Assembly: GCA_019359355.1 (NCBI GenBank)
Contig: JAHHHM010000035.1
Span: 1-49,580, forward strand
Length of the DNA stretch: 49,580 nucleotides
Direction: 5' to 3'
DNA from: Microcoleus vaginatus WJT46-NPBG5
Lineage (GTDB): Bacteria > Cyanobacteriota > Cyanobacteriia > Cyanobacteriales > Oscillatoriaceae
In this document: positions 37,025 to 44,238 of the stretch, piece by piece
Layout: every line of letters begins with the position of its first letter
How positions within the stretch are numbered: position 1 is the stretch's first letter
Notes under the pieces: model-generated
The model's database searches: none
What the model was told of the DNA's origin: nothing
Seen by the model: the letters and a program-made list of their open reading frames with translations, nothing else
Position numbers and translations under genes: made by a program

Positions 37025-37064
37025 GAGGCAGAACAAGGCGGCGGGTGAGCTTGGCGTTATGCCG
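37025..37064 (+). repeat. attC-like site C, shortened
   Basis: GGCAGAAC (37027-37034) and GTTATGCC (37056-37063) are inverted with 7 of 8 pairs. The inside is AACAAGGCG (37032-37040) joined directly to GGCGGGTGAGCTTGGCGTT (37040-37058). Both halves match site B (9 of 9, and 18 of 19 bases), with the 60-odd bases of the central hairpin removed. GTTATGC is a good R' box. Confidence 0.5.
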
Positions 37065-37200
37065 CTATTCAATAATCCTATCAGTACGGATAAGGCGGAC
37101 TGAATCATCTCTATCTTGGCTGTATCATGAAATGATCGCGTAGTGAATGTGGGGTGTGGACGCGGTGAATTCCTAAGCCGTCTCATTTGTGAGATGCTAG

Positions 37201-37601
37201 TCCCTTCGTGACTATCTAGCAGGCAATAATTCTGCATATACAGCTAAACGGGTACTCACACAGTTAGCAGCTTGTTGTGAGTGGGCAGTCAGTTCAAAGT
37301 TGCTTAGTTCAAATCCTTTCAAAGGAATGGCAGGAGAAATTGTCGATCCCACAGAAAAAGAACACATTGATCCTTTTACAGCCGACGAAAGAGAGGAAAT
37401 CATCAAAGCATTTGAAGCACACCCGACTTACCGACACTATGCGTCATTTGTGCGATTTTTGTTTATGACGGGTTGTTGTAAGTGCTTGAGAATGGTTTAG
37501 ATGCTAAAGATGTTGCGAGATTAGTGGGAAATAGCCCGGAAATCATCTACAAGCATTATGCCGGCATTAATAGCACTAAACTTGAAATTCCTGAGTTTTA
37601 A
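37201..37601 (+). pseudogene. Tyrosine recombinase (phage-type integrase), truncated and internally deleted
   Basis: The first part reads SLRDYLAGNNSAYTAKRVLT, then WAVSSKLLSSNPFKGMA and DPFTADEREEIIKAFEAH, then FLFMTGC: a core-binding domain and the start of the catalytic domain. A TAG at 37198 precedes it, so the 5' end is missing. After MTGC the frame changes at about 37471. The new frame gives VLENGLDAKDVARLVGNSPE and IYKHYAGINSTKLEIPEF, ending at 37601. That is the C-terminal piece with the catalytic Tyr (HYAG). The middle, with the first catalytic Arg and the HxxR, is deleted. It is not expected to be functional. Confidence 0.85.
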
Positions 37602-37684
37602 ATTTTAACTGTTGCCGGCATATTTTCCTGGGGGGGTGTTGGGTTTTCGTTCCTCAACCCAACCGACTATAAGAGAAACGGGAT

Positions 37685-40681
37685 TTAACCTTTCTTTTTT
37701 AACTTGTCTTTATTAATCGGCATCGGATGTTGTTGCAACACCGGCTTTAAATATTGTCCTGTATAAGAATGGGAACTTTTCGCTACTTGTTCAGGGGTTC
37801 CCTCTGCAATAATTTCGCCACCTTTATTGCCACCTTCTGGGCCTAAGTCTATCACCCAATCTGCACACCGGATTACATCTAAATTGTGTTCAATCACTAA
37901 AATTGAATTGCCTTTATCGACTAAACGCTGCAACACATTTAGTAACTGGTGAACATCATAAAACGATAAGCCGGTTGTTGGTTCATCGATTAAATACAGG
38001 GTTTTCCCAGTTGCTCGTTTAGACAATTCGCTTGCTAATTTGACTCGCTGTGCCTCCCCACCAGATAGCGTAGGTGCCGGCTGTCCTAATTGAATATAAC
38101 CTAAACCAACATCCACTAAAGTTTGTAGCCGGCTTCCCGCCCTAGGGATATTTTTAAACATCTCTAAAGCTTCTTCAACCGTCATATTTAAAACATCTGC
38201 AATCGATTGGTTTTTGTACTTCACTTGCAGTGTTTCTCTGTTATAACGCGCTCCTTTACACACTTCACATTGTACATACACATCTGGCAGGAAATTCATT
38301 TCAATCACATTCACCCCTTGCCCGCCGCAAGCTTCGCAACGCCCGCCTTTGACGTTAAAAGAAAATTGTCCTTGTTTGTAACCTCTGGCTTTCGCTTCAA
38401 TGGTTTCTGCAAAGACGGCACGAATCGCATCAAAGATGCCGGTGTAAGTTGCGGGGTTAGAGCGAGGCGTGCGACCGATGGGTGATTGATCAATTACAAT
38501 TGCTTTATCAATTGCGTCGAGTCCTTGGATCTCATCCAATTCTTTGGGGAAGGGAACTTTGCGGCTGAGTTGATGCTGCAATGCTGGATAAAGCAGTTCG
38601 TTAATCAGCGTAGATTTACCCGAACCGGAGACGCCAGTGATGCTGACAAGCTTGCCGAGAGGAATGTCAACATTGATATTTTTTAAGTTATTACGGTAAG
38701 CGTTTTTGATTTGCAGTTTTTTGCCATTTCCCGACCTTCTTTCGGCTGGGGTTTCAATGACCCTGCGTCCCGATAAATAAGCGCCGGTAAGCGAATCTTC
38801 TGCAGCTAATAATGTCTCTAAATTGCCTTGTGCGACAATCTGCCCACCGTGAACACCGGCATGAGGACCAATATCAACAATACAATCGGCTGCGCGAATC
38901 GTTTCTTCATCGTGTTCGACGACGATTAAAGTATTGCCTAAAGACCGCAATTTTGTTAAAGTATTTAACAAGCGTCCGTTGTCTCGTTGATGCAATCCAA
39001 TACTCGGTTCATCTAAAACATAGAGAACGCCGGTAAGTCCAGAACCGATTTGGGTGGCGAGGCGAATTCGCTGCGCTTCCCCCCCAGAAAGTGTCATAGC
39101 TGGACGATCTAAGGAAAGGTAATCTAAGCCTACATCGAGAAGAAATTGCAGTCTCGCGCGAATTTCTCTCACGACTAAATCGGCAATTTTTGCTTGACGT
39201 TCACTTAAATTTAGATTATTCGTACGTTCCAAACATTCGCTGATCGAGGTGCCGGTTAAATCGGTAATTCGAGAACCTCCTAAACGAACCGAAAGCGCTT
39301 CTGCTTTGAGACGTTTTCCCTGACAAACTTCACAGGCTTGATCGACTAAATACGGTTCTAATTTCTGTTTTTGCAGTTCCGAAGATGTTTCATCATACTG
39401 ACGCTGTAAGATAGGAATAACACCAGGGAAGGGCCGGCGATAACCTTGCCCGTTGCGGTAACGAGAATCGGCTTCAATCAAAATTGCTTCTTCAGAACCG
39501 TGCAGTAAAATGTGCTGCTGTTCTGTAGTTAGTTGCTTCCAAGGGATGTTAATATCAAAACCAAAAGCTTTACCGGCACTATAAAGTAAAGATAAATAAT
39601 AAGAGTTATCTTTTTCTGACCAAGGCGCAATTGCACTGTAAACCGGCGCTTCCAGATCGGGCACCACCATTTCTGGAGAAAATCTTCGCAAACTCCCTAA
39701 CCCGTGACAGCTTGGGCAAGCCCCATAAGGCGAATTAAAAGAGAACAATCGCGGCGAAAGTTCTTCCATGACTGCCCCATGTTCTGGGCAAGCAAAGTTT
39801 TCAGAGAATACTAATTCTTGATCGTTATTTGCCGGCTTTTCTTCTCCATCCTGATTGGGAGGAGTTAAAGGAGGAGCAGTTGCCGGCTCATTAATTAAAA
39901 CGATGGCAATTCCCTGAGAATGTCGCAAACAGGTTGTCAGAGAATCTGTAAGTCGTTCTTCTATCCCGGCTTTTTTTACGAGCCGGTCAATGACAATTTC
40001 AATTGTATGGGTGTAATTTTTATCTAATTCAATCGTGTCAGAAAGTTCGCGTACTTCTCCATTTACTCGGACGCGCACAAATCCTTCTGAAGCCAAACTT
40101 GACAAAAGTTTCTTATGAGTGCCTTTTTTGCCACGGACAACAGGGGCAAGAATTTGAAATTTAGTACGATCTGGCAAATCCATGATGCGATCGCACATTT
40201 CATCAATTGTTTGGGGGGCAATGCTGCGATCACAATGGGGACAGTGAGGTTCGCCGGCACGTCCAAATAGCAATCTAAAATAATCGTAAATCTCTGTTAC
40301 CGTGCCAACTGTTGAGCGCGGGTTGTGGGAGGTAGACTTTTGATCTATCGAAATAGCCGGACTTAAACCCTCGATGGCATCGACATCAGGCTTATCCAAC
40401 TGTCCCAAGAATTGCCGTGCATAAGCGCTGAGGGATTCCACATACCGGCGCTGTCCCTCTGCAAAGATGGTATCGAAGGCGAGGGACGATTTGCCGGAAC
40501 CAGAGACGCCGGTGAACACAATTAGGCGATCTCGTGGCAACTCCAAATCGATATTTTTCAGGTTGTGCTGCCTCGCCCCCCGAATGCGAATCGTGTTTCC
40601 ACCCGCCGGTTGAGTGTCGGGATTATGGCCATTTTTAGATACACCAAGCAGGGCGTCTGATTTTTCAGCAGGATGGGACAT
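37685..40681 (-). CDS. uvrA: UvrABC excinuclease subunit A
   Basis: The damage-sensing ATPase of nucleotide excision repair, 998 aa. It has two ABC-type ATPase halves. The first Walker A is GVSGSGKSSLAFDTIFAEGQ; the second is GVSGSGKSTLINELLYP. Signature and Walker B pairs are LSGGEAQRIRLATQIGSGLT/VLYVLDEP and LSGGEAQRVKLASEL/TLYLIDEP. Zinc-binding Cys groups include CPHCDRSI, CPEHG..CPSCHG and CEACGGQG..CEVCKG. A Pro/Asn/Glu-rich insert of about 25 residues (near 268-292) is unusual but in a surface loop. It is single and convergent with the recombinase relic. Confidence 0.97.
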   Translation of the reverse strand: MSHPAEKSDALLGVSKNGHNPDTQPAGGNTIRIRGARQHNLKNIDLELPRDRLIVFTGVSGSGKSSLAFDTIFAEGQRRYVESLSAYARQFLGQLDKPDVDAIEGLSPAISIDQKSTSHNPRSTVGTVTEIYDYFRLLFGRAGEPHCPHCDRSIAPQTIDEMCDRIMDLPDRTKFQILAPVVRGKKGTHKKLLSSLASEGFVRVRVNGEVRELSDTIELDKNYTHTIEIVIDRLVKKAGIEERLTDSLTTCLRHSQGIAIVLINEPATAPPLTPPNQDGEEKPANNDQELVFSENFACPEHGAVMEELSPRLFSFNSPYGACPSCHGLGSLRRFSPEMVVPDLEAPVYSAIAPWSEKDNSYYLSLLYSAGKAFGFDINIPWKQLTTEQQHILLHGSEEAILIEADSRYRNGQGYRRPFPGVIPILQRQYDETSSELQKQKLEPYLVDQACEVCQGKRLKAEALSVRLGGSRITDLTGTSISECLERTNNLNLSERQAKIADLVVREIRARLQFLLDVGLDYLSLDRPAMTLSGGEAQRIRLATQIGSGLTGVLYVLDEPSIGLHQRDNGRLLNTLTKLRSLGNTLIVVEHDEETIRAADCIVDIGPHAGVHGGQIVAQGNLETLLAAEDSLTGAYLSGRRVIETPAERRSGNGKKLQIKNAYRNNLKNINVDIPLGKLVSITGVSGSGKSTLINELLYPALQHQLSRKVPFPKELDEIQGLDAIDKAIVIDQSPIGRTPRSNPATYTGIFDAIRAVFAETIEAKARGYKQGQFSFNVKGGRCEACGGQGVNVIEMNFLPDVYVQCEVCKGARYNRETLQVKYKNQSIADVLNMTVEEALEMFKNIPRAGSRLQTLVDVGLGYIQLGQPAPTLSGGEAQRVKLASELSKRATGKTLYLIDEPTTGLSFYDVHQLLNVLQRLVDKGNSILVIEHNLDVIRCADWVIDLGPEGGNKGGEIIAEGTPEQVAKSSHSYTGQYLKPVLQQHPMPINKDKLKKKG

Positions 40682-40768
40682 GAAGGCATCACGTAACAGT
40701 GCTTAATAATTTTAGCGCTGCCTCTCACAGACCTACCTGCATTCAGCGATAGAGATTTGGACTAATGT

Positions 40769-42427
40769 CTACTTGTGTTTTGTACCATCCGGCATGATTG
40801 CACCTGCCAGGTTGGCATCCTTGAGGTTGGCATCCTTGAGGTTGGCACCCTTGAGGTTGGCACCCTTGAGGTTGGCACCCTTGAGGTTGGCACCCGCTAG
40901 GTTGGCACCCGCTAGGTTGGTAACGGTTAAATTGGCATATGTTAGGTCGGCAGTTGTTAGGTTGGCAGTTGTTAGGTCGGCACCCTCTAGGTCGGCAGTG
41001 GTTAGTGTGGCCCTCTCAAGCTTGCTACCCGCCAGCCTAGCACTCTCCAAGTTGGCACCCGTTAGGTTGGCACCCGTTAGGTCGGCAACCGTCAAGTTGG
41101 CAACGTTTAGGTTGCTACCCGCCAGCCTAGCACTCTCCAGGTTGGCACCCGTTAGGTTGGCACTTGTTAGGTTGGCACTCTCCAGGTTGGCAACGTTTAG
41201 GTTGGCGCGCGTCAAGTTGGCACCCGTCAGGTTGGCAACGTTTAGGTTGGCATCCTTGAGGTTAGCACTTGTTAGGTTGGCACTCTCCAGGTTGGCACTC
41301 CACAGCCTGACACTCTCCAGGTTGGCACTTGTTAGGTTGGCACCCGTTAGGTTGGCACGCCACAGTTGGGCACTTCTCAAGTCAGCCCCCTCCAACTTAG
41401 CCCCCTCCAAGTTTGCATCCCACAAGTAGGTATCCTTCAGATCGCACCCTCGACATTCTTTAGTTTCCTGTAACTGCCTGACTAGAGGGTTCGGCATGGA
41501 ACTTATTAAACTTTTTATAATGGCGCTACTACTAAAAAGAGTGATAGCGGCTAGTCCAATAACAATGTTGGTTAAGTCTCTAGGTATTATGGCTCTTCCT
41601 AGCAGAATTTCTAGAGCGGTGGCTGTACCTTTCACCGGCTTTAATGCTTCTAAGGCAGCGCCGGCATTGGCATAACGCTGTTTGAGATTAGGGGCCACCA
41701 TTTTTGCCAACCAATCAGTGAAGCGGGGATTGATTTTGGAAGTTTTGCCTTTGAAATTAAAGCGATAGTTGTCATCCATCAAATTGCCAATATCAACGGA
41801 ACGGGTGCCGGTGAGCAGGCAAATTAAGGTTGCCCCTAAACTGTAGAGGTCTGATGCTTCTGTGAGACTGCGGCCAAATTGTTCTTCTGGTGGCATGAAG
41901 CCAGGGGTGCCGGCTGCTACACTACTAATCGCCAATTCTCCACCGCGAATCTTGGCTAATCCAAAATCAATGAGATAAGCATTTAATTGCTTGTCAACCA
42001 AGATATTTTCCGGTTTGATATCTCGATGGATCACTGAGGGACTACGTGTTTGCAGATAAACTAAGATTTCTAATACAGATTCGGCAATTTGCTTAACTTC
42101 TTCGGGTGTAAAGCTGTGCTTCTCGGCTAAAGACGGTGCGTTTTTATATTCCTGCACCAGGCAAAAACCGGCAGAGGTTTCAAACGAATTTAGATATTGA
42201 GGGATGCGGGGATGATCAAGCTGTTGCAGAACTTCGATTTCGCGCTCATAGGCTTTATAACCCGACCAATCAGAGCCGGCCATTGCAAAGCGAAATTCTT
42301 TGATGACAACTTGTTGGTTGTGATTAAGCGCAGTTGCCAAGTAGGTGATTCGCCCTGCTTCCCGGTTTCGCCCTAATTCTCGGATCACCTGATAGCCGTG
42401 GCTAAAAAAGTCTGGATGCTCGCCCAT
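40769..42427 (-). CDS. Ser/Thr protein kinase with C-terminal pentapeptide repeats
   Basis: 552 aa. The kinase domain (about 12-265) has VVIKEF, HRDIKPEN with H134-R135-D136, DFGLAKI and GTPGFMPPE, so all catalytic motifs are intact. A hydrophobic segment (about 285-308, IVIGLAAITLFSSSAI) likely crosses the membrane, putting the repeat domain on the other side. From about 325 to 545 there are some 40 pentapeptide repeats of the A(N/D)Lxx type (for example GANLTSANLESVRLW), which form a right-handed beta-helix. The substrate is unknown. The kinase half resembles other cyanobacterial SpkB-like proteins with this architecture. It is divergent from the exported protein at 42785. Confidence 0.93.
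   Translation of the reverse strand: MGEHPDFFSHGYQVIRELGRNREAGRITYLATALNHNQQVVIKEFRFAMAGSDWSGYKAYEREIEVLQQLDHPRIPQYLNSFETSAGFCLVQEYKNAPSLAEKHSFTPEEVKQIAESVLEILVYLQTRSPSVIHRDIKPENILVDKQLNAYLIDFGLAKIRGGELAISSVAAGTPGFMPPEEQFGRSLTEASDLYSLGATLICLLTGTRSVDIGNLMDDNYRFNFKGKTSKINPRFTDWLAKMVAPNLKQRYANAGAALEALKPVKGTATALEILLGRAIIPRDLTNIVIGLAAITLFSSSAIIKSLISSMPNPLVRQLQETKECRGCDLKDTYLWDANLEGAKLEGADLRSAQLWRANLTGANLTSANLESVRLWSANLESANLTSANLKDANLNVANLTGANLTRANLNVANLESANLTSANLTGANLESARLAGSNLNVANLTVADLTGANLTGANLESARLAGSKLERATLTTADLEGADLTTANLTTADLTYANLTVTNLAGANLAGANLKGANLKGANLKGANLKDANLKDANLAGAIMPDGTKHK
40800..41430 (-). repeat. DNA repeat tract of 15-base units encoding the pentapeptides
   Basis: About 40 tandem units of the GGTTGGCA(C/A)-type 15-mer in the 3' part of the kinase gene. 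Neighbouring units are often identical (five GTTGGCACCCTTGAG-like units run together near 40830-40890), which points to recent unit duplication. It is coding and not a CRISPR array. Confidence 0.85.
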
Positions 42428-42784
42428 GTTAATTTTTTATTTTACAGTTTAAAGGGTACGATAACTGGTAAAACAGAAGAAGGGATGCTGCCGGCCCTCT
42501 TTGGGTGAATGACTCGTTTTGATACTGGCATAGAGTTTTTAGCTTCAGGGAAATTGCTACTTTTCTTCATAAATAGTGGGCGATTATGCATTGGGGTGCG
42601 ATCGCCACTTTGACACGCGCACAAACAAGCGATATTTTCAATGCCATATCATCAGATGCCGGTGACAAAGCTGTGCGTTATTTGAATAGCCATACAGGGT
42701 TCGGAGGAAGCAAATGCTTGCTCATCCTTCTGTGTTTTTACGATTCCTTGCCAAAATTTTACAAAAATCTTAGAGGAAATTTTT
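42428..42784. other. Divergent spacer between the pentapeptide kinase and the exported-protein gene
   Basis: 357 bases. One HIP1 octamer GCGATCGC occurs at about 42599. AGAGGAAA ends about five bases before the ATG at 42785 and is a good ribosome-binding site. Small open frames on both strands overlap each other and are not supported. Confidence 0.5.
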
Positions 42785-44224
42785 ATGAGAAGAGGGCTGC
42801 TTCTTGGATTGTTAGTTTTTGCTTTACTTTTAGGCTTGGTGTTTGTTTTATTCGGTTTCAATGAAGATTCCAAACGACCGTTTGCATTGCCGGCATCTGC
42901 TTTAGAAGAACCTTGGCCGGTTCAAAGTGGCCTCCGTATTGCCACGCTTAACAGTAAAATTTCAACAGTAAATCGTGTTGTATTGGTTCCTGATGAAGCC
43001 ACATTCCTTGCAGCAATTGGGCAGTGGAGTCTGGAAGGACGCTGGCCGGTTTTGATAGAAGATAATAAATACACCCCGATGTTTTTGCAGCGATTTTCGC
43101 CGGCTGAGGTGATTCGTGTGCCGGCAGTCAAAGATCCTTTACCAAAGGGTCAAACTCTGCAAGATTCCATGCTTAAAGCTGTCGTGGCTGCTTGGAATGC
43201 AACCGATATGGAATCATTGCAACAAGCCTGGAAGCGTTTAGGCTGGGAACCCCCAGGAGTTGTCATCACTTCACAAAATGACCCTGCATGGCCGGCAGCC
43301 GTTGCGTTGGCAGCAGATCGCGGTCAACCTTTAGTATTTCTAGAAGATAATTTTGGGCAACCTAATGATACGCTAAGTCCTGAGCAAATGCAGCGTTTAG
43401 AAACTCGCATTGAAAATATCGTTAAACAGACAGGTTATCCCTACAATAAACTTGGTGATTCTGTTGATACGATTACCCTTGTCCGTGACCTTGCTGTTAA
43501 ATATCAATCTCCTAAAAATGCCAAAGATCAGTTAGCTGTCACAGATGGTTTAGCCAGAGACAAAAATGGCAAACGCTGGGCCGTAGCTGGTTGGATTGCC
43601 GGTTCTTCCGCGCGGGCTGTTTATCAAGCAATGTGTGCAATTTTTCTTGAACCTAAAACAGCCATGCTTTATAACAGCTATCAGCAAAAAGGCTCATGGC
43701 TGGAATATGAAATGAGTTTAGCCGGCAGTGAGTTAAAAAACATAGGCGTGAAAATTCAATCAGTGCAACAACCTCAAGCAGATATTGAAAAATGGCGTAA
43801 TTTAACAGCGAGCGAATGGGAATTTGATTTAGTTTTTGTGAATTCTAGTGGGGATAAAGCCTCATTTAATGTCGGAAAAGGTCAAGCTGTTGTTGATGAT
43901 GTTCCTAAATTGAAATTTCCCGCAGCCGTTCACTTTATTCACAGTTGGTCTGCAACCACTCCAGATGATCCACAAACCGTTGGCGGACGATGGCTGGAAA
44001 ATGGGGCTTATCTGTATGCCGGCAGCGTTCACGAACCTTATTTATCCGCCTTCATTCCTCCCAAATTAATGGTCAAGCGGATGATGCGTTCCGCCCCATT
44101 TTTACTCTCTGCCCGTCAGTTAGAATCGCCGCCTTGGAAGGTGACAACAATTGGCGATCCTCTGACAATTTTTACGAAGCAAAGGCGCAAAATACCTCCA
44201 ACTTATCTGCCTCTACTAAAGTAA
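42785..44224 (+). CDS. Exported protein of unknown function, weakly TIGR03790-like
   Basis: 479 aa. One N-terminal hydrophobic segment (about residues 4-25, LLLGLLVFALLLGLVFVLFG) is a signal anchor. The rest is soluble, so it probably faces the periplasm or lumen. Recognisable features are few: VPDEATFLAAIGQWSLEGRW, then WPVLIEDNKYTP, VVLVPDE and, near the C-terminus, LENGAYLYAGSVHEPYLSAF and TIGDPL. The last two resemble the end of TIGR03790-type proteins, but only weakly. A good ribosome-binding site (AGAGGAAA) supports the start. Its stop is 14 bases from the convergent TPR kinase stop. No enzyme activity can be claimed. Confidence 0.8.
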   Translation: MRRGLLLGLLVFALLLGLVFVLFGFNEDSKRPFALPASALEEPWPVQSGLRIATLNSKISTVNRVVLVPDEATFLAAIGQWSLEGRWPVLIEDNKYTPMFLQRFSPAEVIRVPAVKDPLPKGQTLQDSMLKAVVAAWNATDMESLQQAWKRLGWEPPGVVITSQNDPAWPAAVALAADRGQPLVFLEDNFGQPNDTLSPEQMQRLETRIENIVKQTGYPYNKLGDSVDTITLVRDLAVKYQSPKNAKDQLAVTDGLARDKNGKRWAVAGWIAGSSARAVYQAMCAIFLEPKTAMLYNSYQQKGSWLEYEMSLAGSELKNIGVKIQSVQQPQADIEKWRNLTASEWEFDLVFVNSSGDKASFNVGKGQAVVDDVPKLKFPAAVHFIHSWSATTPDDPQTVGGRWLENGAYLYAGSVHEPYLSAFIPPKLMVKRMMRSAPFLLSARQLESPPWKVTTIGDPLTIFTKQRRKIPPTYLPLLK

Positions 44225-44238
44225 TTAATTGAATTGAA

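Noticed and set aside
37306-37316. GTTCAAATCC matching the tRNA-Ser 3' part, as a second attachment site
   Set aside because: Only 10 bases match, it lies within recombinase coding sequence, and the rest of the tRNA 3' end is absent.
37300-37500. Reading the recombinase region as an intact small gene
   Set aside because: The open frame ends with CCKCLRMV, which does not fit the family. The true C-terminal part (HYAG...) is in a different frame downstream, so it is a pseudogene.
40773-41429. A 218-aa plus-strand open frame with LASLRLAPLRLAPLRLAP periodicity
   Set aside because: It is the antisense of the pentapeptide-coding tract. Its 5-residue periodicity is inherited from the 15-base repeat, and it has no start context or homologue that I recognise.
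40800-41430. Array of near-identical short units, CRISPR-like at first glance
   Set aside because: Units are contiguous 15-mers without spacers, are in frame with the kinase, and encode A(N/D)Lxx pentapeptides.
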